Positions 1 through 6,898 are shown, numbered from the stretch's first letter. The stretch: DNA of 7,336 nucleotides from Chryseobacterium sp. (GCA_003248755.1 QFQW01000121.1:1-7336); one strand, 5' to 3'. Numbers and translations are program-made. Notes: generated from the sequence alone by a model not told the origin.

Positions 1-2
1 AT

Positions 3-155
3 GAGGCAGGAAATGTAACTTATATGTTTTTATACTCAGAACAAGTTGAGTGTAATGAGAATGAAGCAGGAGAAACATATGCATATACATACAACGAAAA
101 AACTTCCAAAAGAAAAAGAATTAATGTAGAGTCTACATTATCTGTTGCTCGATAA
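3..155 (+). CDS. 3' end of an unidentified protein (partial)
   Basis: An open frame enters from the left edge and ends with TAA at 153-155, giving the last 50 residues of a protein. The tail is polar and charged (SEQVECNENEAGETYAYTY, then a KTSKRKR basic patch, ending STLSVAR). It has no membrane segment and no motif I recognise. That it is a real gene end is supported by the rho-independent terminator about 50 nt downstream on the same strand and by the absence of a competing frame. The other two forward frames carry stops within the first 50 bases or so. No function is proposed. Confidence 0.55.
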   Translation, partial: EAGNVTYMFLYSEQVECNENEAGETYAYTYNEKTSKRKRINVESTLSVAR

Positions 156-205
156 TCTTAGTCAATTTATTTCGCTGAGAGTTAGATAAAATTTTTTCAA
201 ATTAC

Positions 206-231
206 AAAGACTTCTGATCGAAGTCTTTTTT
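206..231 (+). terminator. Rho-independent terminator after the upstream gene
   Basis: A perfect 9-bp inverted repeat (AAAGACTTC at 206-214, GAAGTCTTT at 220-228) encloses a 5-nt loop and runs into a T-tract (226-231). It lies 50 nt beyond the stop of the partial gene ending at 155 and 38 nt before the kinase start at 270. It should therefore insulate the kinase operon from upstream transcription. The stem is symmetric, but it is placed to serve the + strand gene. Confidence 0.85.
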
Positions 232-245
232 GTTAATTTTTTAGA

Positions 246-253
246 TACATTTG
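246..253 (+). promoter_or_regulatory. Possible Bacteroidota -7 box for the kinase operon
   Basis: TACATTTG is a full match to the Bacteroidota -7 consensus TAnnTTTG and ends 16 nt before the kinase ATG. The nearest -33-like TTTG (229-232) is only 13 nt upstream, shorter than the usual spacing of about 17-23 nt, and it overlaps the T-tract of the preceding terminator. The call therefore rests on the -7 box alone and on its position after a terminator. Confidence 0.35.
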
Positions 254-269
254 AAGGAAACAAAAACTT

Positions 270-2204
270 ATGAAAACCAAAACTCTATTTCTTTTCGTAT
301 TTTCTCTTTTTGCTTTTCACAGCGTATTTTCTCAGGATTTACAGCAAGTAATTAATGAAAAAAAATCCAAGCTTACTACTAATGTAGACTTAAAGGAAAA
401 GGCAACAATCTATTCTGACCTTACTTGGTATTACGCAAGTATTTCTATAGATTCCGCACTAGTATATGGGAAAAAAGCAATTAATAGTGCTGAAGAATTA
501 GGTGACAAAACCTTACTTTCTCAGGTTTATAGTGATTTGGGCGCAGTTCACTTTCGAAATAACGATTACAAAAAATCTGAAGAGAATTATTTAAAATCTT
601 ACAAAATAAGAAAAGAACAAGGTAACAAAGCTGGAATTGCAAAATTGAATAACAATCTTGCAAATATATATCAAAGTACCTTCCGGTATAAAAAAGCAAT
701 GCAAATGTATTTAGAAGCTTTGCAATATTTTGAAAATATCGGTGATTCGAAAAACAAATATATTACAAAAGCCAATATAGGAGCATTATTTACCAACTTT
801 AAAAATTATGATCAAGCAGAAAAATACATTAAAGAAAGTATCTCTTATTTTGAAAAACAAGAACAAACCACAGAGACAAACAGTAGATTATGTGAGTATT
901 ATTTGAATATTGGGAAAAACTATCAGGGTAAAAAAGATTACGAAAAAGCACAAACATTTTTTGATAAGAGTTTAAAGATTTGTCAGCAAGTTGGTAACAA
1001 TCAAGGTATTGCATTTTCCGCAAGAAACAAAGCAAATCTCATCCTGATGAAAAAGCAGAAAGCAGACTCCTTGGCATTGGCAAATATAAAAACATCGGAA
1101 CAATATAGAAAAATTCTACATTCCAAAATAGATATTGAAAGTAATGAACTTGAGTTGGCTCAAAATTATATTGTAAGTAATGATTTGGTGAAAGCTAAAA
1201 AAATATTGTTAAAAATTAAACCTGTCTTCGAAAAAGAAAAATCACAAGATAATCTATTAAGTGTATATAATTTGCTAACCGAAATTTATCATAAAACAAA
1301 TCAATCTGATAGTGCTGATTTTTACTTCAAGCGGTATATAAAGACAAACGATAATCTTATAAACACTTCAATTAGAGAAGAATCTACTGAACTTGAACAA
1401 AAATACGAAACAGAAAAAAAACAAAACCTAATTAATCAGCAACAATTTGAAATCAAACAAAAGAATATCTGGTTGATTTTTGGCGGAATTTTATTTTTAA
1501 CAACATTAATTTCAGCATTTTTCATTTATAAAAATTATAAAAACAAGCAGGACAAAAAATTACAAAAAGAAATTTTCCGCCAGAAAGAAATGGAAACCAA
1601 AGCACTTTTCGAAGGCGAACAAAATGAGAGAATCCGAATTGCCAGAGACCTTCACGACAGCGTTGGACAAATGTTATCATTAGTAAAAATGAATCTCTCT
1701 TCTCAGGAACAAACTTCGGAAAATGACAATGTTCAAAGCTTGGTTGATAAGACCATTTCGGAAGTCAGAAATATTTCTCACAATTTGATTCCTGAAGAGC
1801 TTAATTTTGGAATCTTTCCAGCTCTCGAAAATCTTACTGATAAAGTTAATTCTTCTTCGAAAACAAAAATGGAGCTTCAAATTCCGGATGAAATCAAAGC
1901 GATAAAATTCCAGAAACAAAACGAACTCTCTATTTACAGAATCGTACAGGAAGTTGTCAATAATATGATAAAACACTCTGATGCAAGTTCTGTTAATCTA
2001 TCAATTAAAAAATTAGAAAATAGTCTAGTTATTAGTATCAAAGACAATGGAAAAGGTCTTGATGATGATTCAATTTCAAATTCGTCTGGAATTGGCTGGA
2101 AAAACATCAATGCGAGAGTTCATATGATGGACGGGAAAATAAAAATCGAATCAGAGAAATTAGCAGGAACACAAATCGAAATTACTTTACCACAAAATGG
2201 ATAA
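270..2204 (+). CDS. TPR-containing sensor histidine kinase (HPK7 / NarX-DegS type)
   Basis: This is a 644-residue membrane sensor kinase. Residues 1-21 form a signal peptide (hydrophobic core, SVFS then Q). Residues about 45-360 contain tetratricopeptide repeats, with clear units near 84-117, 124-157, 164-197 and 207-240, and should lie in the periplasm. A charged stretch that looks coiled-coil (about 363-399) leads into one membrane helix (400-420). The cytoplasmic part holds a HisKA_3 domain with the phospho-acceptor motif ARDLHDSVGQ (His462), then a HATPase_c domain with the N box (Asn564/Asn565), the G1 box DNGKG (592-596) and a GIG segment (607-609). All catalytic residues are present. 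The kinase should autophosphorylate His462 and pass phosphate to the response regulator encoded immediately downstream with an 8-nt overlap. The TPR sensor suggests protein or peptide recognition, but the ligand is unknown. ATG 270 is chosen because it gives an intact signal peptide. Confidence 0.93.
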   Translation: MKTKTLFLFVFSLFAFHSVFSQDLQQVINEKKSKLTTNVDLKEKATIYSDLTWYYASISIDSALVYGKKAINSAEELGDKTLLSQVYSDLGAVHFRNNDYKKSEENYLKSYKIRKEQGNKAGIAKLNNNLANIYQSTFRYKKAMQMYLEALQYFENIGDSKNKYITKANIGALFTNFKNYDQAEKYIKESISYFEKQEQTTETNSRLCEYYLNIGKNYQGKKDYEKAQTFFDKSLKICQQVGNNQGIAFSARNKANLILMKKQKADSLALANIKTSEQYRKILHSKIDIESNELELAQNYIVSNDLVKAKKILLKIKPVFEKEKSQDNLLSVYNLLTEIYHKTNQSDSADFYFKRYIKTNDNLINTSIREESTELEQKYETEKKQNLINQQQFEIKQKNIWLIFGGILFLTTLISAFFIYKNYKNKQDKKLQKEIFRQKEMETKALFEGEQNERIRIARDLHDSVGQMLSLVKMNLSSQEQTSENDNVQSLVDKTISEVRNISHNLIPEELNFGIFPALENLTDKVNSSSKTKMELQIPDEIKAIKFQKQNELSIYRIVQEVVNNMIKHSDASSVNLSIKKLENSLVISIKDNGKGLDDDSISNSSGIGWKNINARVHMMDGKIKIESEKLAGTQIEITLPQNG

Positions 2205-2850
2205 TCAGGAAAAAATCAACATACTTCTCGCAGACGATCATCAAATGATGATTGACGGAATCAGGAATTTGCTATCGAAAGAAACCAATTGCAATATTGT
2301 AGACGAAGCCAACAATGGCCAAGTCGCTTATGAAAAAGTCGCTGCAAATCCTGAAAATTTCGATTTGATCTTAACTGATATCAGTATGCCTTTGCTAAGC
2401 GGAACCGAACTTTGCAAAATGATAAAAAGCGAACTTCCTCATATTCAGGTTTTGATTTTGTCAATGTATAATAACTCAACTGCTGTGAAAGAAGCTGTTT
2501 TGGCAGAGGCTGATGGATATATTCTTAAAAATGCTGGAAAAGACGAACTTTTGAAAGCAATTCATAGGATTTCAAACGGCGGAACTTACTTCTCCCAGGA
2601 CATTATTCCATTGATCTATAATCAATATCACAAAGAAAAGATTCAAAACGAACAGCTTTCGTTATTAACAACAAGAGAACGCGAAATCCTAAGTCTGATC
2701 GTAAAGGAAATGACCAGCGAAGAAATCGCAGAAACACTTTTCATCAGCAAAAAAACGGTTGATAATCATCGTCAGCATATTTTGGAAAAGACAGGCTGTA
2801 AAAGTACGGTTGGATTGGTCAAGTTTGCGATTAGATTGGGTTTGGAGTGA
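2197..2850 (+). CDS. NarL/LuxR-family response regulator
   Basis: This 217-residue protein has the usual NarL/FixJ length and layout. The N-terminal receiver domain has the acidic pair Asp13-Asp14 (ILLADDH), the phosphorylation site Asp61 (LTDISMP), switch Ser89 (LILSMY) and Lys111 (YILKNAG), so it is fully equipped to accept phosphate. The C-terminal LuxR-type helix-turn-helix starts near residue 154 (LLTTREREIL) and includes the recognition helix around ISKKTVDNHRQHIL, ending at LGLE. The start codon lies inside the last codons of the kinase gene (ATGGATAA shared, 8 nt), so the two are almost certainly translationally coupled and form a cognate pair. It should be a cytoplasmic DNA-binding transcription factor. 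Its targets are not visible here. No second DNA-binding gene or obvious regulated operon is linked, although autoregulation is common in such systems. Confidence 0.93.
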   Translation: MDNQEKINILLADDHQMMIDGIRNLLSKETNCNIVDEANNGQVAYEKVAANPENFDLILTDISMPLLSGTELCKMIKSELPHIQVLILSMYNNSTAVKEAVLAEADGYILKNAGKDELLKAIHRISNGGTYFSQDIIPLIYNQYHKEKIQNEQLSLLTTREREILSLIVKEMTSEEIAETLFISKKTVDNHRQHILEKTGCKSTVGLVKFAIRLGLE

Positions 2851-2858
2851 AATCAAAT

Positions 2859-3164
2859 TTATTTCTTCGCTCTAAAAATAGATTTTAATAATGTAAAAAC
2901 AAAGCACAAAAACAGAAATGTTAAAACAAACATTACAAACTGAATTATTAGAACTGGAGTCAAATAATCTGTTTCGCCATATCTATATCCAAAACTAATT
3001 ATCGTTACCGGAAAAGTAATTAATAATGTATAAATTGTCCAATCTCCATATAATAAATCGCTTCCGGCAACATTACAAACGGCTAAAGTTCCAATTCCAA
3101 CATATATTGCTGAAATAAATAATTCTATTTTTCTGGATTTTATGAAAGATTTGAACTCATTCAT
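2859..3164 (-). CDS. Small three-helix membrane protein, unknown function
   Basis: The gene encodes a 101-residue protein with three predicted hydrophobic segments (about 14-31, 43-60 and 68-92), a basic N-terminus (KSFIKSRK) and a basic C-terminus (KSIFRAKK). I do not recognise a family. The ATG at 3164 is preferred over the in-frame one at 3218. At 3164 the gene begins one nucleotide after the pdxJ stop (3166-3168), a typical translational-coupling arrangement. The longer version would add 18 residues read out of frame from the pdxJ end and overlap it by 53 nt. The protein is thus the last gene of the ybdG-like/pdxJ operon. Its stop lies 8 nt from the stop of the convergent response regulator, and no strong shared terminator is visible between them. 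Function is unknown, and membership of the operon does not prove a link to vitamin B6. Confidence 0.7.
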   Translation of the reverse strand: MNEFKSFIKSRKIELFISAIYVGIGTLAVCNVAGSDLLYGDWTIYTLLITFPVTIISFGYRYGETDYLTPVLIIQFVMFVLTFLFLCFVFTLLKSIFRAKK

Positions 3165-3165
3165 T

Positions 3166-3885
3166 TTACCACTTCGCCAATCTCTTAAGATAAGCCTGAA
3201 CAGTATTTTCCAAACCAAGATAAAGAGCTTCCGAAATCAAAGCGTGACCTATGGAAACTTCCAAAAGATTCGGGATATTGTCTGAGAAATATTTTAGATT
3301 TTCTAAACTTAAATCGTGTCCTGCATTAATTCCCAAACCAAATTCACTTGCAACAACAGCAGTTTTGAAGTACGATTCTATAGCTTGTTCTTTATTTTTA
3401 GGATAATTGGTTGCGTAAGCTTCTGTATAAAGTTCGATTCTGTCCGTTCCGGTTTCTGCCGCAAACTTCACCATTTCCGGATTTGGGTCAAGGAAAATCG
3501 AGGTTCTGATTCCGGCGTTTTTGAATTCAGTAATAACAGATTTCAAGAAATCAAGATTCTTTTCGCAATCCCAACCTGCGTTTGAAGTAATCGCATTATC
3601 AGCATCAGGAACCAAAGTCACTTGCTCCGGTTTCACTTCCAAAACCATATTAATAAAAGGTCTGTGAGGATTTCCTTCGATATTGAATTCTGTCTTTACC
3701 AACGGCTTCAAATCGTAAACATCTTTTCTCGTGATATGTCTTTCGTCCGGTCTTGGGTGAATTGTAATTCCCTGCGCTCCGAATCTTTCCAAATCCAAAG
3801 CGACTTGAGTTACACTTGGAACATCGCCTCCTCTTGCATTTCTCAACGTTGCGATTTTATTGATATTGACACTAAGTTTGGTCAT
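3166..3885 (-). CDS. pdxJ: Pyridoxine 5'-phosphate synthase PdxJ
   Basis: This cytoplasmic TIM-barrel enzyme condenses 1-deoxy-D-xylulose 5-phosphate with 3-amino-2-oxopropyl phosphate to give pyridoxine 5'-phosphate, the last ring-forming step of DXP-dependent vitamin B6 synthesis. At 239 residues it matches the family (about 240). The N-terminal signature LSVNINKIATLRNARGG, the GITIHPRPDERHI loop, the VTLVPD strand, INAGHDL and SIGHALI are all in the expected order. By comparison with E. coli PdxJ, the catalytic residues correspond to His43, Glu70 and His190. The NIDH of the E. coli enzyme reads NINK here, which I regard as lineage variation rather than a defect. The gene follows the ybdG-like gene after 23 nt without a visible promoter, and the small membrane-protein gene begins one nucleotide after its stop, so it is the middle gene of a three-gene operon. 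Confidence 0.96.
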   Translation of the reverse strand: MTKLSVNINKIATLRNARGGDVPSVTQVALDLERFGAQGITIHPRPDERHITRKDVYDLKPLVKTEFNIEGNPHRPFINMVLEVKPEQVTLVPDADNAITSNAGWDCEKNLDFLKSVITEFKNAGIRTSIFLDPNPEMVKFAAETGTDRIELYTEAYATNYPKNKEQAIESYFKTAVVASEFGLGINAGHDLSLENLKYFSDNIPNLLEVSIGHALISEALYLGLENTVQAYLKRLAKW

Positions 3886-3908
3886 AATTTATAAATGATA
3901 ATTGATTT

Positions 3909-5168
3909 TTATATTTTGTTTACATGCATTATCTCGAGGTCAAATTCTTTGGAAGCCACCAAAAGATGGTCAAAAATATCGGCTTGGATTTGTTCAAAAT
4001 TCTCCCAGTTAGAATCATTCGCAAAACAATAGATTTCCAAAGGCATTCCTTGTGGTGTGATTTCCATTTGGCGAACCATTACAGTTCCGGTTTGGTCTAT
4101 ATTAGGATTATTTTTGATATAATTGTAAGCATAGATTCTGAAAGTTCCAATGTTGGTCAATTGCTTTCCATTGATGATTTCGTCAGAGTTTTTCAAAGTA
4201 CTTTTCTCCAAATCAATTTCTTTTTTCTTTTCAAGAAGATAGTCTTCAATCAGATTGATTTTAAGCAGTTCATTGAAAAGATTTTCATCCAGAAACTTAA
4301 ACGATTTGATATTGAAAACAATCGACTTTTTGATTCGTCGCGTATTGGTTTCAGACATCACCTGCATATTTTTAATTTCCGTTGTCAGCAAGTCATATGT
4401 TGGGATTGTGGAAAGCGTCTTGTCAAAGTTTCTGATTTTTGTCGTCAACAAATCGATATCTTCAATATTCCCTTCTATCGAATATTTTGGAATGGCCACC
4501 CAATCTCCTACTTTCAGATTCTTGGATGTCGCTACGTGAATTCCGGTTACAAAACCTAAGATTGTATCTCGGAAAACCAAAACCATAACCGCAGTTATCG
4601 CTCCAAGACTTCCCAAAACAGTTGTACTACTAATTCCGAATAAGACACAAATCGCAATCACTCCAAAAATAAATCCTCCAAAAATCCGAACCGTTTGTGA
4701 GATAGAATTAATGGCGATTATCTTGTAATAATCTTTCTGTATCAGGTAATAATTCTGCAAAACTTTGATGAATCGGAAAGCCATATTAGCAATGACAAGA
4801 ACAATCAAAATCCCTATCAATCTTTCAAGAAAAACAAAACTTTTCGGATGCCTGTAAAAGATTGAAAACAATGCATAATTACCAAATCCTAAAGCTAAAA
4901 TGTTAGCCACAGAATTAGTAACTTTTGCTTGATAAATTGACTTCATCACAGGATATTTTTCTTTATCAAAAAAAAATCTAAAGACTAGATTGATTCCATT
5001 TTTTAAAAGAAAAGAAACCAAATAAATAAGGAATATCAGAAGAAGGAACTTAAACATAATCTGCGCAGACAGAACAAACTCATCTGGAAAAAAATCTCTG
5101 CAGAAGAAATGAATTTCATCACTGATTTGTTGAAGAAAATCTTTATAATCTATAAGTTCATTTTTCAT
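3909..5168 (-). CDS. ybdG: YbdG-like (MscS-superfamily) mechanosensitive channel
   Basis: This is a 419-residue inner-membrane protein of the MscS superfamily, closest in what I recognise to E. coli YbdG (miniconductance channel, about 415 residues). Hydrophobic segments lie near 38-56, 84-104, 113-133 and 158-180. The pore-lining helix at about 183-212 has the Gly/Ala-rich LGSLGAITAVMVLVFRD pattern. The MscS beta domain follows, with KVGDWVAIPKY (219-229) and IRNFDKTLSTIPTYDL (245-260). YbdG-specific C-terminal landmarks are RRIKKSI, LTNIGTFR (337-344), MVRQ.. and GMPLEIYCF, and IQADIFDHLL (394-403). The role would be tension-gated solute efflux during osmotic downshift. It is the first gene of a leftward operon with pdxJ and a small membrane protein. 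The ATG at 5168 gives the family length and has a TAnnTTTG box 17 nt upstream. Family membership is secure. The YbdG subgroup is by remembered similarity. Confidence 0.92.
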   Translation of the reverse strand: MKNELIDYKDFLQQISDEIHFFCRDFFPDEFVLSAQIMFKFLLLIFLIYLVSFLLKNGINLVFRFFFDKEKYPVMKSIYQAKVTNSVANILALGFGNYALFSIFYRHPKSFVFLERLIGILIVLVIANMAFRFIKVLQNYYLIQKDYYKIIAINSISQTVRIFGGFIFGVIAICVLFGISSTTVLGSLGAITAVMVLVFRDTILGFVTGIHVATSKNLKVGDWVAIPKYSIEGNIEDIDLLTTKIRNFDKTLSTIPTYDLLTTEIKNMQVMSETNTRRIKKSIVFNIKSFKFLDENLFNELLKINLIEDYLLEKKKEIDLEKSTLKNSDEIINGKQLTNIGTFRIYAYNYIKNNPNIDQTGTVMVRQMEITPQGMPLEIYCFANDSNWENFEQIQADIFDHLLVASKEFDLEIMHVNKI

Positions 5169-5185
5169 TGAGAAGAATTATTTTA

Positions 5186-5193
5186 CAAAAATA
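5186..5193 (-). promoter_or_regulatory. Possible -7 box for the ybdG-like/pdxJ operon
   Basis: Read on the minus strand this is TATTTTTG, a full match to TAnnTTTG, ending 17 nt before the ATG at 5168. I find no TTG/TTTG -33 element at the right distance, so the assignment rests on the -7 box and on its place in the divergent 88-bp intergenic region shared with the DUF456 gene. Confidence 0.35.
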
Positions 5194-5209
5194 AGCATAA
5201 AAAAAATCT

Positions 5210-5239
5210 TTTGGCATTAGTTTGAATGTTGTATTTTTA
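5210..5239 (+). promoter_or_regulatory. Possible promoter of the DUF456/lipoprotein operon
   Basis: TTTG at 5210-5213 and TATTTTTA at 5232-5239 are separated by 18 nt. They resemble the Bacteroidota -33 (TTTG) and -7 (TAnnTTTG) elements, with one mismatch in the last base of the -7 box. The -7 box ends 17 nt before the ATG at 5257. The region is very A/T-rich, so chance matches are likely. Confidence 0.35.
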
Positions 5240-5256
5240 AATAAATTTAAAAAACT

Positions 5257-5745
5257 ATGGATTCTGTTTTTATAGACATAATCGCTTTGATTCTTCTTTT
5301 CGTAGGAATGCTGGGAACTTTCCTCCCTGTTTTGCCCGGATTGTTATTGAGTATATGTGGGTTACTGATTTTCAAATTTGGGACAGAAAATAATATGCCA
5401 ATGATGTATGTCTGGATTTTCGTTTTTCTGACAATTGTTTCCACAGTTCTCAATTATATTATCCCCGCAAAAACAAACAAAAAATACGGCGGAACACGTT
5501 ACGGGAGCATTGGGTCTTTTATTGGAACCCTTCTTGGGTTATTTTTTATTCCGATTCCGTTGGGGTTTTTAATAGGAATGTTACTAGGCGTTTTTGTAGG
5601 CGAATTATTACACGATATCAATGATAGGAAAAAAGCTTTCAACTCTATGAAAGGTGCTTTTATTGGTTTTGTTTATGGAACAGGATTTAGTTTGATGGTA
5701 GGGCTGGCAATGTTTTTGGTTGTTGGTTATTATATTTTCTTTTAA
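5257..5745 (+). CDS. DUF456 family membrane protein
   Basis: This is a 162-residue integral membrane protein of the DUF456 family, whose function is not established. The first hydrophobic helix (about 5-24) runs into the conserved LPVLPG turn (23-28). A second hydrophobic segment follows (29-40), then a helix at about 50-70. The loop KKYGGTRYGSIGSFIG (75-90) is the family hallmark. Gly-rich helices at about 86-117, ending GELLHD, and a C-terminal helix at about 134-162 complete it. Length agrees with the family (about 160). Gly-zipper-like spacing (GTLLGLFF, GFLIGMLLGVFVGE) suggests tightly packed helices. It is divergent from the ybdG-like gene. The downstream lipoprotein gene starts 10 nt after its stop, so the two are probably co-transcribed. 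No enzymatic residues are evident. Confidence 0.88.
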   Translation: MDSVFIDIIALILLFVGMLGTFLPVLPGLLLSICGLLIFKFGTENNMPMMYVWIFVFLTIVSTVLNYIIPAKTNKKYGGTRYGSIGSFIGTLLGLFFIPIPLGFLIGMLLGVFVGELLHDINDRKKAFNSMKGAFIGFVYGTGFSLMVGLAMFLVVGYYIFF

Positions 5746-5755
5746 ATTTAAGGTA

Positions 5756-6172
5756 ATGAATTTCAAATCACTTTTATTTGCTCCAATTTTATTATTAATG
5801 AGCAATTGTACAACACAATCTCAGACTCAGGCTTCTGAGAACGGAAACAAGACAATCACAATCGGAATTAATAAAACAGCAAAAATTCCTAATTCAAAAA
5901 TCAGTTTGGAATTCAAGAATATTTTGGAAGACAGCCGTTGTCCCGTTGATGTTACCTGCGTTTGGGAAGGAATTGCAATTGCTGACATTAAAGCAAATTC
6001 CGGACAGAAAACAGCCGATTTTCAAGTTGCAACAAGAGATTTCCAACCGAAAAGTGCAAGCAAATCTTTTAGTTTTTCCGGCTACCGATTTACATTAACG
6101 GATTTGAAACCTTATCCTGGCGGAAAAGAAACGAGTGAATCTGTGACATTTAAATATGAGAAAGAAGAGTAA
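5756..6172 (+). CDS. Small putative lipoprotein with DSRCP..CVWEG motif
   Basis: The gene encodes a 138-residue exported protein. The N-terminus MNFKSLLFAPILLLMSNC looks like a lipoprotein signal with Cys18 as the acylated residue. The -1 Asn is not classical, but relaxed lipoboxes are common in Bacteroidota. A Ser/Thr/Gln linker (19-30) leads to a small domain predicted to be beta-rich. It contains DSRCPVDVTCVWEG (59-72), whose Cys62 and Cys68 could form a disulfide or bind metal, and ends with LTDLKPYPGG (114-123) and a final strand SVTFKYEK. I have seen this CP....C.W.G pattern in unnamed small Bacteroidota lipoproteins but cannot give a function. The start at 5756 is preferred over the in-frame ATG at 5720, which overlaps DUF456 and would put 12 extra residues before the signal. 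It is probably the second gene of the DUF456 operon. Confidence 0.8.
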   Translation: MNFKSLLFAPILLLMSNCTTQSQTQASENGNKTITIGINKTAKIPNSKISLEFKNILEDSRCPVDVTCVWEGIAIADIKANSGQKTADFQVATRDFQPKSASKSFSFSGYRFTLTDLKPYPGGKETSESVTFKYEKEE

Positions 6173-6176
6173 TTTG

Positions 6177-6204
6177 TTGATGGTTTGTAGTTGTTAGTTG
6201 ATGG
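6177..6204. repeat. Four-unit degenerate heptanucleotide tandem repeat
   Basis: Four consecutive 7-mers in perfect register read TTGATGG, TTTGTAG, TTGTTAG and TTGATGG. The first and last are identical and all end in G after a T-rich start. The tract begins 4 nt after the lipoprotein stop codon, in the 65-bp convergent gap before ung. Upstream the register breaks at once, and downstream it ends at GGAATTTT. It is non-coding and forms no terminator hairpin that I can see. Confidence 0.6.
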
Positions 6205-6237
6205 AATTTTCGACTCAAAAACTCTCCTACTCTCAAA

Positions 6238-6882
6238 TCAACCCCAAATAATCTCCTTCTTGCCTTTATTTTTAAGATATTCATTAATTTTCGAAAACGG
6301 TTTACTTCCAAAAAAACCTCGGTGAACGGAAAACGGAGAAGGATGCGCAGATTGAATGATGAAATGTTTACTTTGGTCAATCAATACAGATTTTTTCTGT
6401 GCAAAGGCACCCCAAAGAACAAAAACTACATTTTGTTTTCTATCCGAGATCTGTTTGATAATGTAATCTGTAAAAGTTTCCCAACCAAGGTCCTTATGTG
6501 AATTTGGCTGATGTGCCTGCACTGTCAGAGTGGCATTCAGAAGGAGAACGCCTTGTTTCGCCCAATCTTGTAAATCTTTATTTTTTCTTTCTACTCCGAT
6601 ATCATCCTTTAACTCGATGAAGATATTTTTCAGCGAAGGAGGCGCAGTCACACTTTCTGAAACCGAGAAGCAGAGTCCATTGGCCTGCCCGTCATTATGA
6701 TAAGGGTCTTGCCCAATGATCACGACTTCCACATCATCAAACTCCGTCAGTTCCAAAGCACGGAAAATCTCATTTTTTGGAGGAAAACATTTCGTAGAAT
6801 TGTATTGAATTTTTACTTTCTTCCAAAGATTTTCAAAATAGTCACTTTCTTTAATTAGCTTTAAAACTTCACTCCAAGTCAT
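6238..6882 (-). CDS. ung: Uracil-DNA glycosylase, family 1 (Ung)
   Basis: This cytoplasmic base-excision repair enzyme removes uracil from DNA produced by cytosine deamination or dUTP incorporation. At 214 residues it is slightly shorter than E. coli Ung (229) but complete. The water-activating motif GQDPYHNDGQANGLCFSV (57-74) contains catalytic Asp59 and the uracil-stacking Phe72. LLLNATLTV carries the uracil-reading Asn116. VLWGAFAQKK is the conserved central strand. HPSPFSVHRGFFGSKPFSK contains catalytic His180. The DNA-intercalating position that is Leu in E. coli and human enzymes is Phe184 here, a substitution I recall from Bacillus subtilis Ung. The gene stands alone, convergent with the lipoprotein gene, and a promoter-like sequence lies just upstream of its ATG. 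Confidence 0.97.
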   Translation of the reverse strand: MTWSEVLKLIKESDYFENLWKKVKIQYNSTKCFPPKNEIFRALELTEFDDVEVVIIGQDPYHNDGQANGLCFSVSESVTAPPSLKNIFIELKDDIGVERKNKDLQDWAKQGVLLLNATLTVQAHQPNSHKDLGWETFTDYIIKQISDRKQNVVFVLWGAFAQKKSVLIDQSKHFIIQSAHPSPFSVHRGFFGSKPFSKINEYLKNKGKKEIIWG

Positions 6883-6898
6883 TTCTGATATTTTTTTA

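Noticed and set aside
2845..2872. Hairpin GAGTGAA / TTCGCTC across the convergent stops of the response regulator and the small membrane protein
   Set aside because: It is a 7-bp stem with a G-T wobble, a 14-nt loop and no T-tract, and it overlaps both coding ends. It is too weak to call a bidirectional terminator.
3165..3218. Longer start for the small membrane protein (MVWKILFRLILRDWRSGK extension)
   Set aside because: The extension is an out-of-frame reading of the pdxJ 3' end, where the gene is conserved in the PdxJ frame. ATG 3164 sits immediately after the pdxJ stop.
3924..4559. 211-codon ORF on the + strand opposite the ybdG-like gene
   Set aside because: It is an antisense shadow of a well-conserved coding region. 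Its translation has no family motifs and is rich in residues produced by reading the opposite strand.
5720..5755. Upstream in-frame ATG extending the lipoprotein by 12 residues
   Set aside because: It overlaps the DUF456 gene by 26 nt and would place MLVIIFSFKFKV before an already complete signal sequence. ATG 5756 gives a normal lipoprotein N-terminus.
6173..6237. Terminator between the convergent lipoprotein and ung genes
   Set aside because: I could not find an inverted repeat with a reasonable stem followed by a T-tract in either direction. Only the heptamer repeat is evident.
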